A stretch of DNA of 64,000 bases from Bacteroidota bacterium (GTDB lineage: Bacteria; Bacteroidota; Bacteroidia; Bacteroidales; DTGW01). The position numbers were made by a program, and so were the translations under genes. The stretch spans positions 1-64,000 of the forward strand of contig JAKPQD010000273.1 of assembly GCA_029572965.1 (NCBI GenBank), given 5' to 3'. The notes beneath the pieces were generated by a model. It was not told where the DNA came from. It saw only the letters and a program-made list of their open reading frames with translations, and did no database searches. Below are positions 1-8,685 of the stretch, piece after piece (position 1 is the stretch's first letter; each line of letters begins with the position of its first letter).

Positions 1-1508
1 GGTTCTTCATAAACCCCACTATTTCTGCCCAATTCGCATGGATGATGATAATAGGAGAATCGGCCATCAGTTTGTTCAATTGGCAAAACATTTTTATCAA
101 TAAGCGATGCAATATATTGGGTATGATGAACTACCTGAATACTGAGGTTATAATCATCTTTAAAAGTCTTAAAACAAATAGGACAAGAAGTAACCAAAAG
201 CTTTGCCCCGCTTTGTTTTATCAGCTTGGCATTTTTATCTCTAAGATTTTGTGCAGCTTCAAACTGTCCATTCAATTGAAGTGGCCTTCCACAACAGATG
301 GTAGCATTTTCATCCATCATTTGCCACGTCTGTCCTGAGGCTTTTAAAATCTTCTTCATAGAAGCTTTAACAGCTGGTGTAAGATGGCTCATGCAGCCTG
401 CAAAATAGAGAATATCAATACTTTTATGAGGCAGGTCAACAGGTTTTATTTTTTCATAGCCCATAGATGTAATATTATTACCCTCTGCCCTTTTTCTCAG
501 CCTGATATCTACAGATTCAACCCCAACCGGGCAAATACTGTCGCATCGGCTACACATCAAACAGTTTTCTGTGGTTGTTTGTTGTAGCTTGTTATACCTG
601 ACCTCACGAATAAAGTATGATGGCTGTATTGCATAATCATTAACTTTCGAAAGCTGGCATTTATCAATACAAACGCCACATCGCGAACACGAAATTATTT
701 GCACCTGATGGTAAACATCGTTTTTAATACAAGCCTTAACACCTGCATTGCGCATTACAATAAGCATAACCTCTGCAAGGATATGCATATACCTCGAAAA
801 AGGCAAAAACAAAAAGAATGTACCCAAAGCAAAAGAATAGGCCCACCAGGCCGGATAATACAAGTTTTCAACTGGCAAAAATGCTGCAAAAAAGGAACCT
901 GCAGAGCCGGTAAGAAAGCTACCATTGTTATAAACCCCAGAAGTAAAGCTCTCGGCAAAAAAACGAAGGGGAAAGATACACCACAATGCGTAAAGGGCTA
1001 TTTTATCAGGAACATGAAGCACCGTAGTTTTCTTCATCCCAAAAAATCCGGGGCGAAACCTTTTGTATATTGCCAAACCAACAGCAACAAGTATCATAAG
1101 GAGCAACAAGTCCATGAGGAAGTTAGCACCACGCCCAAAGAAGTGTGGAGCCGGATCAGGCTGAAAAAACCTTAAAAAAATAGGTACATACGGCGGATTA
1201 ATAGCATATTCAGCATAAAATTTAATCTCGATATTACCAAGGGCAATAAGCAAAAACCATCCAAAAGCTAAGCTCATGTGCATAAAGCCCAACTTCTTGT
1301 TTACCTTAAAAATCTTTCGGTGCAGAAGCGATTCTGAAAAGATTTCTTTGATAGAAAAAAATATACCCTTAGAAAACAAATGGGCAAAAAAGGCCTTTTT
1401 ATCTTTAGGATCAAGCTGATGAACCCAGCTAATATATTTGGCAATGGTATAACCCAATACAAAAACTAATCCAATTGAAAAAGGTATGACAAACCAATCA
1501 AACAACAT
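1..1508 (-). CDS. Membrane HdrE-HdrD fusion iron-sulfur oxidoreductase, C-terminus outside window
   Basis: Membrane electron-transfer protein, about 502 residues visible; the 3' end lies beyond base 1. Residues 1-240 hold about five hydrophobic helices of the NarI/HdrE cytochrome b type, with histidines near helix ends (for example in MHMSLAFGW and RYMHILAE) that could bind heme. Two ferredoxin-like motifs follow: CSRCGVCIDKCQ from Cys274 and CLMCSRCDSICP near 309. Then comes a CCG domain with AGC near 365, CCGRP near 401 and SCPIC near 441, and the start of a second one (HHPCELGR near 488). This order is HdrE-HdrC-HdrD in one chain, as in membrane Fe-S oxidoreductases that exchange electrons with menaquinone. 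It starts 4 bases after the HdrC-like gene, so it is the last visible gene of the operon. The cofactors and partner are inferred. Confidence 0.85.
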   Translation of the reverse strand, partial: MLFDWFVIPFSIGLVFVLGYTIAKYISWVHQLDPKDKKAFFAHLFSKGIFFSIKEIFSESLLHRKIFKVNKKLGFMHMSLAFGWFLLIALGNIEIKFYAEYAINPPYVPIFLRFFQPDPAPHFFGRGANFLMDLLLLMILVAVGLAIYKRFRPGFFGMKKTTVLHVPDKIALYALWCIFPLRFFAESFTSGVYNNGSFLTGSAGSFFAAFLPVENLYYPAWWAYSFALGTFFLFLPFSRYMHILAEVMLIVMRNAGVKACIKNDVYHQVQIISCSRCGVCIDKCQLSKVNDYAIQPSYFIREVRYNKLQQTTTENCLMCSRCDSICPVGVESVDIRLRKRAEGNNITSMGYEKIKPVDLPHKSIDILYFAGCMSHLTPAVKASMKKILKASGQTWQMMDENATICCGRPLQLNGQFEAAQNLRDKNAKLIKQSGAKLLVTSCPICFKTFKDDYNLSIQVVHHTQYIASLIDKNVLPIEQTDGRFSYYHHPCELGRNSGVYEE

Positions 1509-1512
1509 AGCT

Positions 1513-1845
1513 TTAGTTTTTTGTGGTTAATATTTGAAGAAGCTTTGTTATGGCATTGCGGGTATTGACATCACGGGGGCAAACAAGGATGCACTTCCCA
1601 CAAAGCATACATTGAGAAAGGTTTGAATACAAATCTTTTGTTTCACCTCGTGAAATCTGAATCATAATTTTCCTGAAGCTCAAACTGGTATATTCTCCTG
1701 AGCTACATGTAGCGCAACATGACCCACATGATATGCAACGGGCTATTGAAGGTTCTACAAGAATCAATGCCTTATATACACTTGTATCGTTCCGATCAAG
1801 GTCTATCTGGTTGTCTTTATGTATAGAATAGCCCCAGTTTTTCAT
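1513..1845 (-). CDS. HdrC-like 4Fe-4S protein (short)
   Basis: Small iron-sulfur protein of 110 residues, predicted to carry two [4Fe-4S] clusters. The motifs are CISCGSCCATC (Cys37, 40, 43, 47, with an extra Cys44) and CMLCGKCILVCP (Cys79, 82, 85, 89). This spacing is typical of HdrC, which wires the flavin subunit to a CCG-domain subunit. No membrane segment is seen. It lies 5 bases after the HdrA-like gene and 4 bases before the membrane HdrE-HdrD fusion, which suggests it passes electrons between those two. It is much shorter than the first HdrC-like protein of the operon (230 residues), so the two are unlikely to be recent duplicates. Confidence 0.85.
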   Translation of the reverse strand: MKNWGYSIHKDNQIDLDRNDTSVYKALILVEPSIARCISCGSCCATCSSGEYTSLSFRKIMIQISRGETKDLYSNLSQCMLCGKCILVCPRDVNTRNAITKLLQILTTKN

Positions 1846-1850
1846 TGCTA

Positions 1851-2879
1851 TTAATTTTGATTCAGATATATAGCTGTGCTTAATGCAGCTGCACGAGCAC
1901 TATTCAGCGTTTCATGTATCGATTTTGGCCCTGTACATGCTCCTGCCAGATAAACACCTTCTACACCCGAATATATTGAAGAAGTATGAACATCGGCTAC
2001 ACTCAGAAACCTATCATCCGAAGTTTTCAATGCAAACATGTCCGAAATATGCTTCAGAGATTGGTCTGCCTGCATACCTACGAGCAAAACAACCATATCT
2101 ACACTTAACCGAAAAGGCTTTCCACTCAAGGTGTCTTCAGCTTTAAGAAGAATCGTCTTATCGGCATTTTCAAAACACTCCGAAAGCCTTCCCCTGATGA
2201 ACCTTACATTATGTTGAGTCTGTGCTTCCATGTATAAATCCTCAAACTGACGGTCATACATGCGCAAATCCATATAAAATGAATATATTTCGGCTTCAGG
2301 ATGCATTTTTGCCACTTCTATAGCCTGTTTTACACCAGTAACACAGCAAACCTTAGAACAATAAGCATTTCCAACTTTATGATCGCGTGAACCAACACAG
2401 TGTATAAAGGCTATTTTTCTGGGTGCCTTATGCTGAGTTGTCATTACTGTGTGGTTTTCGGCAAGTTGCTTTTCCAAATCGGCCGAAGTAATTACATTGT
2501 CGTAAATCCCATATCCATACTCCTCTTTGCGATGGGCATCAAAAAGTGAAAAACCGGAAGCAACAACAACAGCATCACATTCTAGCACCTCTCCATCATT
2601 AAGATGCAGTAAATGCTTGTTCCCTTTTTTCTCGGTTTTACAAACCTCGGCTCCAAAACGAAACTGCACTTTGTTCTGAATAGCAGGTTTTAATTGTTCA
2701 ACAACCTTTGATGATGGTTTAAAATCCGGGAAAAGGCAATACCAATTTGCCACATTGCCGCCAAGCCTGTTGGTCCTTTCTATAAGATAGACTTCAAAAC
2801 CAAGGTTAACAAGGTTCCCGGCAGCTTCCATTCCGGCAATGCCTCCGCCAATTACTGCTATTTTTTTGCTTTCAGCCAT
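1851..2879 (-). CDS. HdrA-like FAD-dependent iron-sulfur oxidoreductase
   Basis: Flavoprotein of 342 residues related to heterodisulfide reductase subunit A and QmoA. An FAD-binding Rossmann motif (VIGGGIAGMEAA) starts the chain, followed by an RLGGN stretch at 38-42. The HdrA hallmark HCVGSRD (Cys161) with YCSKVCC (Cys174, 178, 179) probably binds a [4Fe-4S] cluster. The C-terminal LAGACTGPKSIHET is the usual flavin-proximal segment. It is far shorter than methanogen HdrA (about 650 residues) and lacks the extra ferredoxin insertions, so it is closer in build to QmoA-type proteins. It lies between the HdrB-like and short HdrC-like genes. The electron donor is unknown, and methanogenic heterodisulfide chemistry is not implied. 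Confidence 0.85.
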   Translation of the reverse strand: MAESKKIAVIGGGIAGMEAAGNLVNLGFEVYLIERTNRLGGNVANWYCLFPDFKPSSKVVEQLKPAIQNKVQFRFGAEVCKTEKKGNKHLLHLNDGEVLECDAVVVASGFSLFDAHRKEEYGYGIYDNVITSADLEKQLAENHTVMTTQHKAPRKIAFIHCVGSRDHKVGNAYCSKVCCVTGVKQAIEVAKMHPEAEIYSFYMDLRMYDRQFEDLYMEAQTQHNVRFIRGRLSECFENADKTILLKAEDTLSGKPFRLSVDMVVLLVGMQADQSLKHISDMFALKTSDDRFLSVADVHTSSIYSGVEGVYLAGACTGPKSIHETLNSARAAALSTAIYLNQN

Positions 2880-2881
2880 AA

Positions 2882-3958
2882 TTATTCTATATATGCTTTA
2901 ATCAGCTTAGAATGCTGTGGTTTTCCTAAATCTCTACCACCAATACCTTTATATTTGGCACTTTTATCGTATTCCACTCCAATTTTATCCAATAATGGTT
3001 CTACCGGAATTTGGTGTACCTGCAATCCTATATCCCATGGGTCATACCCCAAAACAATACCTGCAAGTTCTTCAAATGTAAGTACTGGTATGCCATACTT
3101 TCCGTCACCATACACACGGCCTTCAAGTTCCGCTATGGCATATTGCCCTTTATCAAGAAACATGGGACACCCAGGACAGTTTGTCACTATACAGTCCGGT
3201 TTATAAGGATCCATTGAATCAAACTTCTTCTTTGTATTGGCAATAGTATAACCCCTGTTGGCCATCACCAGGTATTGCCTGAACCCAAAGCCACAGCAAC
3301 TGCGACGTTCAGGATAATCAACTATTTCACCACCAAAAGATTCCACCATACCTGTCAAAACATAAGGATATTCAGCTCCTCCAACTCCCTTACTCGGGAA
3401 CATCTTAGCATAATGGCATCCTATATGTTCAACCACACGCAATGGCTTGCCTGTATATTTGTTTATCAGTTTATATTTAGCTCTCTCAGCTATTTTATGA
3501 CGAAATTTAAAAATCACGTCGCTGGCATGCGAAAGGTTTTCAGGTATCTCAAAAGTGCGTCCTGTAGCTTCCTTCAGGTATTTACGGGCTTTTTCCAACA
3601 CTTCAGGATGGTGTTCCCAGGTTTCAAGAATTTCGGTATAAAGCCCAAATGAAGTAATGCAGGAAGGAATCATATTCTTAAAACCTTTTTCGGTCATCAG
3701 GGCAAACTGTCTGGCCACCACGGTCATGGTCGTATCGAAAGGAACAATATCTGCATGGTATCCAATGCCAGTGCATGAAGTATGGGCAGGATCGTCATAT
3801 ACATTAATACCCAGCTCATCTTTCATAATACGCAAAAAAGTAGTCTCCGCACCGGGAAAGAAGTTCTGGCGTACACAACTGCGAACATAAAAGAAATCGT
3901 TATCAGGTATTTCTTTCTGATAATTTTTCCAGATCCGGGCTTTTCCTTCTACTTTCAT
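2882..3958 (-). CDS. HdrB-like CCG-domain protein
   Basis: CCG-domain (DUF224) protein of 358 residues, the family of the HdrB catalytic subunit. The C-terminal half has a full cysteine set: HIGCHYAK, then RSCCGFG, then TNCPGCP. In HdrB this arrangement binds a non-cubane [4Fe-4S] cluster. The N-terminal half has the same fold pattern but degenerate ligands: SCVRQ, TSCTGIG instead of CCG, and PSCITSF instead of CxxC. One non-cubane cluster is therefore likely rather than two. No membrane segment is seen. It lies 2 bases upstream of the HdrA-like gene and 9 bases after HdrC1, so the three are translated from one message. The substrate cannot be read from the sequence. Confidence 0.85.
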   Translation of the reverse strand: MKVEGKARIWKNYQKEIPDNDFFYVRSCVRQNFFPGAETTFLRIMKDELGINVYDDPAHTSCTGIGYHADIVPFDTTMTVVARQFALMTEKGFKNMIPSCITSFGLYTEILETWEHHPEVLEKARKYLKEATGRTFEIPENLSHASDVIFKFRHKIAERAKYKLINKYTGKPLRVVEHIGCHYAKMFPSKGVGGAEYPYVLTGMVESFGGEIVDYPERRSCCGFGFRQYLVMANRGYTIANTKKKFDSMDPYKPDCIVTNCPGCPMFLDKGQYAIAELEGRVYGDGKYGIPVLTFEELAGIVLGYDPWDIGLQVHQIPVEPLLDKIGVEYDKSAKYKGIGGRDLGKPQHSKLIKAYIE

Positions 3959-3967
3959 CTTATCTGG

Positions 3968-4660
3968 CTATTTATTATCTTGACTGCTATTGGTTGTATA
4001 TACTTCTTTAACATATTCCTCGTCTTCGAGGCCCATTTCACTGGCTTTCTGTGCAGAATACTCTTCAATCTTACGAAAGCGTTCCATTCCTCCAGTTACT
4101 TCGAATATTTTTCGCACTTCTTCCAGGGCCTCTTCCGGAATCTTACGCATAGCACCAGCCCCGGCCTTCTGATAATTGGCTCCCAACCTGTCCATTGTTT
4201 CTGTCCAGTTATCCTGACGCCAATCCCAGATGGTCCCTTGCTCAGGATGATTGTCAGTTCCTACACCTTCAAGATATAAGCAATAGCCATGATCAAGAAT
4301 CCATTGTCCAACAGTTCTTTTTAAATATATCTGCTGACGGCCTTTTTCTGATTGAGTAAAATAGCCATGTTCCTGAGCATAACTTCTAAGGGCAATGATT
4401 ATTTGCCCGGGAGTGTTGTTACGCGGACAACGAGTTTTGCAACTCATACATTCGCCGCAATACCATATCGTCTCGCTTTTCAGCAGTTCTTCAATTTGCT
4501 TATCATCTTGCTGCTGCACAATATCGGCTATCTGGCGGGGGTCGTAATTATAAAAGCCAGCAGCAGGGCATATTGCAGTACATGTACCGCAGTTAATACA
4601 AGCATTTAGTCCTTCCTGAAGATGTATATCTTTAGCAAGTTCGTCGTATAGTGCCCCCAT
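3968..4660 (-). CDS. HdrC-like iron-sulfur protein (long), first gene of the Hdr-like operon
   Basis: Soluble protein of 230 residues with two [4Fe-4S] motifs: CINCGTCTAICP (Cys21, 24, 27, 31) and CGECMSCKTRCP (Cys68, 71, 74, 78). The spacing between them is that of HdrC, the electron-wire subunit next to HdrB. Beyond residue 110 the protein is an extended, charged, probably helical tail found in bacterial HdrC homologues, with no further cysteine motif. It is the first gene of the operon. A possible -7 promoter element lies about 29 bases upstream. Its position directly before HdrB supports an HdrC-HdrB pair feeding or draining the HdrA-like flavoprotein. Confidence 0.85.
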   Translation of the reverse strand: MGALYDELAKDIHLQEGLNACINCGTCTAICPAAGFYNYDPRQIADIVQQQDDKQIEELLKSETIWYCGECMSCKTRCPRNNTPGQIIIALRSYAQEHGYFTQSEKGRQQIYLKRTVGQWILDHGYCLYLEGVGTDNHPEQGTIWDWRQDNWTETMDRLGANYQKAGAGAMRKIPEEALEEVRKIFEVTGGMERFRKIEEYSAQKASEMGLEDEEYVKEVYTTNSSQDNK

Positions 4661-4688
4661 AATGTAAAGTCATTAGTTTAGCTATCAC

Positions 4689-4696
4689 CAAAAGTA
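4689..4696 (-). promoter_or_regulatory. Possible -7 element for the Hdr-like operon
   Basis: On the minus strand this reads TACTTTTG, a match to the Bacteroidota -7 consensus TAnnTTTG, about 29 bases before the HdrC1 start codon. No convincing TTTG -33 box is seen at the expected 19-20 base spacing, so the call rests on the -7 element and its position. Confidence 0.35.
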
Positions 4697-4832
4697 AATC
4701 GTTCAACTATGAAATGAAATAGGGCATTAAACTACATTTTAGGCAGTAGTATGACGGTAGTATAAATACGTATTAAAAAAAATAAAGCAAAAAAAAAGCA
4801 ACCGATTGGTTGCTCTCTTGATAGTATTTTTG

Positions 4833-4919
4833 CGGTGAGGGGGGGATTCGAACCCCCGGTACGGTTACCCGTACGACAGTTTAGCAAACTGTTGGTTTAA
4901 GCCACTCACCCACCTCACC
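4833..4919 (-). tRNA. tRNA-Ser (anticodon GCU)
   Basis: Class II tRNA of 87 bases. The acceptor stem GGTGAGG pairs with CCTCACC and is followed by discriminator G73, as expected for serine. The anticodon stem ACAGT/ACTGT encloses loop TTGCTAA, giving anticodon GCU, which reads AGC/AGU. The long variable arm forms a TACGG/CCGTA hairpin. The T arm is GGGGG-TTCGAAT-CCCCC. The 3' CCA is not encoded; the bases after G73 read CAA. It is a single-gene tRNA locus between the Hdr-like operon and floA. Confidence 0.97.
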
Positions 4920-4991
4920 GAACAAGCCTTAAATTTTAAAGCGCCACAAAAGTATAAAAACAACCGAAACTGGCAAAAAATTCAGAAACTT

Positions 4992-5981
4992 TTATTGTTT
5001 TTTCTTTGATGGGTCTTCCTGAATGCCTGATTTTCCAATACTATCGCGCATATTGGTATCGGCTTCTATATTTTTAATTTTGTAATAATCCATTACACCG
5101 ATATTACCAGAGCGTAAAGCATCTGCAAAGGCTTTAGGGATTTCAGCTTCAGCCTGGATAACATTTGCACGGGCTTCAACAGATTTGGCTTTCATTTCCT
5201 GTTCAAGGGCAACAGCCATAGCGCGTCTTTCCTCAGCTTTGGCCTGAGCAATATTTTTATCAGCATTAGCCTGATCCATTTGCAATACAGCCCCAATGTT
5301 TTTACCTATATCTATATCTGCAATATCAATAGACAGAATTTCAAATGCGGTTCCGGCATCAAGGCCTTTGGCTAACACTGTTTTTGAAATTTTATCAGGA
5401 TTTTCAAGTACTTCTTTATGTGAAGCAGATGAGCCTATTGATGAAACAATACCTTCACCTACACGGGCAAGAACAGTTTCTTCACCAGCACCACCAACCA
5501 AACGTTTGATATTAGCACGTACAGTTACACGGGCTTTTGTAATCAACTGGATACCGTCTTTTGCCACAGAGGTAACAGGAGGAGTATCAATCACTTTAGG
5601 ATTGACAGACATCTGAACTGCTTCAAATACATCTCTTCCTGCAAGGTCAATAGCTGTTGCAGCACGAAAATCAAGCGGAATATTTGCTTTGTCAGCTGAA
5701 ATAAGTGCATTTACAACTTTTTGCACATGACCTCCTGCCAAAAAGTGAGCCTCTAGCTGGTCTGGACTTAAATCAAGGCCTGCTTTTTTGGAGTTTATCA
5801 TGGCATTAACAATGACAGAAGGCGGAACCCTTCTCCATCGCATAAAGATTAACTGCAACAAAGAAACTTTTACACCGGTAAGTATCCCCTGAAACCAAAG
5901 GCCGATTGGGACAAGGTAAAAGAATATCCATAATAGTACAATACCAATGGCACCGACAAACAAATAAATTCCTATTTCCAT
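4992..5981 (-). CDS. floA: Flotillin-like protein FloA (UPF0365)
   Basis: Bacterial flotillin homologue of 329 residues. The first 30 residues form a hydrophobic membrane hairpin, followed by the family segment [26 protein letters not shown] and an SPFH-like core. A long Ala/Glu-rich region ([21 protein letters not shown] and on) is the oligomerising coiled coil. FloA organises membrane microdomains and affects fluidity and membrane-bound signalling or proteolysis. It lies 6 bases after nfeD; NfeD-SPFH gene pairs are a conserved arrangement, and NfeD is the usual partner. The family length is about 330, so this is full length. Confidence 0.95.
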   Translation of the reverse strand: MEIGIYLFVGAIGIVLLWIFFYLVPIGLWFQGILTGVKVSLLQLIFMRWRRVPPSVIVNAMINSKKAGLDLSPDQLEAHFLAGGHVQKVVNALISADKANIPLDFRAATAIDLAGRDVFEAVQMSVNPKVIDTPPVTSVAKDGIQLITKARVTVRANIKRLVGGAGEETVLARVGEGIVSSIGSSASHKEVLENPDKISKTVLAKGLDAGTAFEILSIDIADIDIGKNIGAVLQMDQANADKNIAQAKAEERRAMAVALEQEMKAKSVEARANVIQAEAEIPKAFADALRSGNIGVMDYYKIKNIEADTNMRDSIGKSGIQEDPSKKKQ

Positions 5982-5987
5982 AGTATT

Positions 5988-6458
5988 TCAGATTAAAGGT
6001 TTTACGAAAATTTTATGATCCTCTATATAAACAATTTCAATAGGAGTATTAGCATTGATAATTGCTCCCATTGATTGAGCTTCGGTAATAATATCGTTTA
6101 TTTCTATCTCGCCCATAGGCCCAAGCCGGGTTTTAGCCACACCCTGCATACCTGGTTTAAGAAGGGAACAAACTTCATACTCTGGTACTTTGGCTGTAAT
6201 TTCGGTTGACAATGTAACTCGCTTCCAAGTACTGGGCTTAAAGAAAATATAAACTGCTATGGCAGAACTAATAATAGAAGCAGCCAGGGTAATGTTTCCC
6301 CCAACCACACCTAACTTGATATAAGCAATAGCAATCGCTCCTGCATAAACGAGTATTGCACCAATGCCGGCAATACTAATACCGGGTATAATAAATAATT
6401 CAAGAACCAGCAAAAATATTGCTAATGCAACAAGAAGGACAATGGTAAGTATGGTCAT
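5988..6458 (-). CDS. NfeD-family membrane protein
   Basis: Short NfeD protein (156 residues from the ATG at 6458; an in-frame TTG lies two codons upstream). Three or four hydrophobic helices span residues 1-75 (LTIVLLVALAIFLLVLELF, then GIGAILVYAGAIAIAY and a third). A soluble C-terminal OB-fold region follows (about 95-155), with GMQGVAKTRLGPMGEIEIND and a terminal HKIFVKPL. It lacks the ClpP-like protease domain of long NfeD proteins. It partners flotillin-like proteins in membrane microdomains; floA is directly downstream and clpS directly upstream. Confidence 0.9.
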   Translation of the reverse strand: MTILTIVLLVALAIFLLVLELFIIPGISIAGIGAILVYAGAIAIAYIKLGVVGGNITLAASIISSAIAVYIFFKPSTWKRVTLSTEITAKVPEYEVCSLLKPGMQGVAKTRLGPMGEIEINDIITEAQSMGAIINANTPIEIVYIEDHKIFVKPLI

Positions 6459-6467
6459 CAGCAACTA

Positions 6468-6755
6468 TCAGTTAATGGTAACTTTTAAACCACGACGGGA
6501 CAGCTCTTTTTTATAAGGGATCAATGAATGATAACTACCTTTTTTTACATCACACATACCTTTATAATGTACCAAATAAGTACATTGTTCAGCTTGCTCA
6601 AAATCATGCTTGCAAACCTCTACTAATGATTCTATGACATATTCAAAAGTATGCAAATCATCATTATGAAGGGTAAGAAAATTGGCCAGCCCGTTCGTCT
6701 TCTCGATATCTTCATCAAATTGAGGGCTGTGACTAAATTCATCAAACTTTTTCAT
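6468..6755 (-). CDS. clpS: ClpS-like ATP-dependent Clp protease adaptor
   Basis: Adaptor of 95 residues that would hand N-degron substrates to the Clp unfoldase ClpA or ClpC. It shows the ClpS core LTLHNDDLHTFEYVIESL, where the Asn-Asp pair lies at the substrate-binding pocket, then a Cys/His-containing helix region and the final GLKVTIN strand. The N-terminal 25 residues are polar and probably flexible. No clpA or clpC gene lies nearby. It is the first gene of a compact group with nfeD and floA, though no functional link between them is known. Confidence 0.9.
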   Translation of the reverse strand: MKKFDEFSHSPQFDEDIEKTNGLANFLTLHNDDLHTFEYVIESLVEVCKHDFEQAEQCTYLVHYKGMCDVKKGSYHSLIPYKKELSRRGLKVTIN

Positions 6756-6812
6756 TTTCTATGCAATTAAAACATGAAATTAAAATTAGTAAGCTAATTT
6801 CAATTTGTATAT

Positions 6813-6820
6813 CAAATTTA
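6813..6820 (-). promoter_or_regulatory. Possible -7 element for clpS-nfeD-floA
   Basis: The minus strand reads TAAATTTG, matching the TAnnTTTG consensus, about 58 bases before the clpS start. A -33 box at the right distance is not obvious. Confidence 0.3.
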
Positions 6821-6891
6821 ATGTATTTTGACGACAAGTTATTAACAACAATCATGATTTTTGTTAATAGCAAATGTTAAAAATAAGTAAA

Positions 6892-8631
6892 TCACTCCTT
6901 CTCTATCTGCCGCGCGCGTTCAAGTGGTATTTTGCGTTTATTGTAATAGGCCACAATAAAAGCTTCTTTAAACCCTTTACTTTTTACAATAGTTAGCATA
7001 CTGTCAGCATCTGGATAGGTCCCATAGTAAGGTGTAAAATATCTTAATGCCTTTCCATTATCAACATTTTCAGAGGTAACAGAATCAATGCCGGCAAAAA
7101 AAACTGCCGGTTTGGGATTAGAAAATAACCCGAGTTGAATACGATAAGAAACCAAACTTCCATCAGACTTTGTAACTACATCGCCTTCGCTATTTTTTGA
7201 TTTTGACATCACTTCTGAAAACTTATTAATTTCCTGACTTTTAGCAGACAATGCAGGGATAAATTGCTGATACATACCATTGGCTTCGTCTTGTAAAGTT
7301 TTTGCACGTTTCTCGGCTTTTTTCATTTCTCCAAACAACGTTGTTCGCATTTTCTTATCTTCGGTATTAGCAATCTTTATTTTTATCTGATATGCAACAA
7401 ACATGGCAGAATCTGCGATGCGCTGTTTTTCTAAAGCCTGTGTAACCATCTCTTCATCTTGATATGATGAAGGTAAAACTTTTGATGTTTCAATTTTTTG
7501 TTGCGGTAAAGAAATTTTAGTGATTGATTTTTTGAAAAAACAAAAATTATACAACTCGTAAGATTTAAAATTCGCAAGGTCTATCTTTGTTTGCTTTTGC
7601 AAAAGATATTGCACAGCCTTTTGGGGAGACGTTTCACGATCTGACACTAAAAGCGACAGCGTATCAAACGAAATGTATAAATACTCGTTCCACGGAGAAT
7701 TAACAGGTAATGGCAATATTTTTAATTTTACTTGTTTCAGATTTTTCGGAGTAAACTCGGCCATATAAATATCAAAACCAGTTGGCTGGCTTTTTTTTTC
7801 TAAAGAAAAATAAGCTACATGTTTTTGCTGGTCAATATAAGGAGGAAAAACATTTGAAATGGTAAATCCTTCAAAAGCAGCATCAAATTTTTCGGGTTGC
7901 TGCCATTGCCCAAAAGCCGAAAAACGGCTCATGTAAAGCGCATTATCTTTTGAAGGCATTTTCCTTAACAAATAAGTAGTATTTGGCTGTAACTCTTCAT
8001 TTTTCACCAACACCAAACAAAAACTGTCTGCGCCAATTTTAAGATATTTTAAATCAAACCATGCCTCTGCATTATTTTTTAGGATATCAATATTTAGTAA
8101 TACTTTTTCAGCTACTTGGCCATATTCGTTTTCTGAAATATTAAAATTCAAGAAGTTTAAATAGCGTTCCATTTCAGCAAGCCCATATTTACGGGCTTCA
8201 AAATAAGGCATATCTCTTTTTAATGATTCAAGGACTTTTCGGGCTTCTTCAACTTTAAACAGGCGTAAATAGGCTTTTATCAGGTACAATTCAGGCCAAT
8301 ACAGCTTCTCGCCCACCTTATACATTTCAAGATAGTTTACAGCCTGCGAAAGTGTGCCGTTTGTTTCTACAATACAGGCCCCAAGATATTTTTTATAAAG
8401 GTTATCTTTCGGGTATTTATTTACAAGATTATTAAATAAAGGCAAAGCTTCAGTATATTGCCCACCATCAAACAACTGTATAGCCGTCTGGGCTTGAGAA
8501 GACCTTTGCTGTTGCCCCCAAGAAGGCGTAATTATAAATAGCAACATTGCAATTATACAACCCTGAAAAATATACTTGCCCAAGCTGATGAACTTATTTT
8601 GAAAAATATTAAACAATATTAACTGCTTCAT
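6892..8631 (-). CDS. Secreted TPR protein with PD40-like region and SPOR-like C-terminus
   Basis: Envelope protein of about 579 residues from the ATG at 8631. The longer reading frame from 8709 would overlap bcp, and the 8631 start gives a proper signal peptide ending near SWGQ. Tetratricopeptide-like repeats follow (QLFDGGQYTEALPLFNNL; ACIVETNGTLSQAVNYLEMY), then a region that reads like PD40/propeller strands (VFPPYIDQQKHVAYFSL; DIYMAEF). A long charged helix runs through LFGEMKKAEKRAKTLQDEA. The end has an SPOR-like pattern (YRIQLGLFSN ... FTPYYGTYPDADSML). SPOR domains bind denuded peptidoglycan. The role is unknown; an envelope scaffold is the most that can be said. Confidence 0.7.
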   Translation of the reverse strand: MKQLILFNIFQNKFISLGKYIFQGCIIAMLLFIITPSWGQQQRSSQAQTAIQLFDGGQYTEALPLFNNLVNKYPKDNLYKKYLGACIVETNGTLSQAVNYLEMYKVGEKLYWPELYLIKAYLRLFKVEEARKVLESLKRDMPYFEARKYGLAEMERYLNFLNFNISENEYGQVAEKVLLNIDILKNNAEAWFDLKYLKIGADSFCLVLVKNEELQPNTTYLLRKMPSKDNALYMSRFSAFGQWQQPEKFDAAFEGFTISNVFPPYIDQQKHVAYFSLEKKSQPTGFDIYMAEFTPKNLKQVKLKILPLPVNSPWNEYLYISFDTLSLLVSDRETSPQKAVQYLLQKQTKIDLANFKSYELYNFCFFKKSITKISLPQQKIETSKVLPSSYQDEEMVTQALEKQRIADSAMFVAYQIKIKIANTEDKKMRTTLFGEMKKAEKRAKTLQDEANGMYQQFIPALSAKSQEINKFSEVMSKSKNSEGDVVTKSDGSLVSYRIQLGLFSNPKPAVFFAGIDSVTSENVDNGKALRYFTPYYGTYPDADSMLTIVKSKGFKEAFIVAYYNKRKIPLERARQIEKE

Positions 8632-8685
8632 TGTTAATGCTGCAAATATATCTAACATTCTAAACAAAATTACATTTATCAGAAT

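Noticed and set aside
42-1175. Plus-strand frames at the left edge
   Set aside because: They lie opposite the HdrE-HdrD fusion, whose minus-strand frame is open over all 1508 bases with coherent cysteine motifs and helices.
1-4660. Methanogenic heterodisulfide reductase
   Set aside because: All other genes are bacterial (Bacteroidota), there are no coenzyme M/B genes, the HdrA-like protein is short and one HdrB cluster site is degenerate.
4833-4919. tRNA starting at 4920 with a C1-G72 pair
   Set aside because: Shifting the stem by one base gives the standard GGTGAGG start and the G73 discriminator expected for tRNA-Ser.
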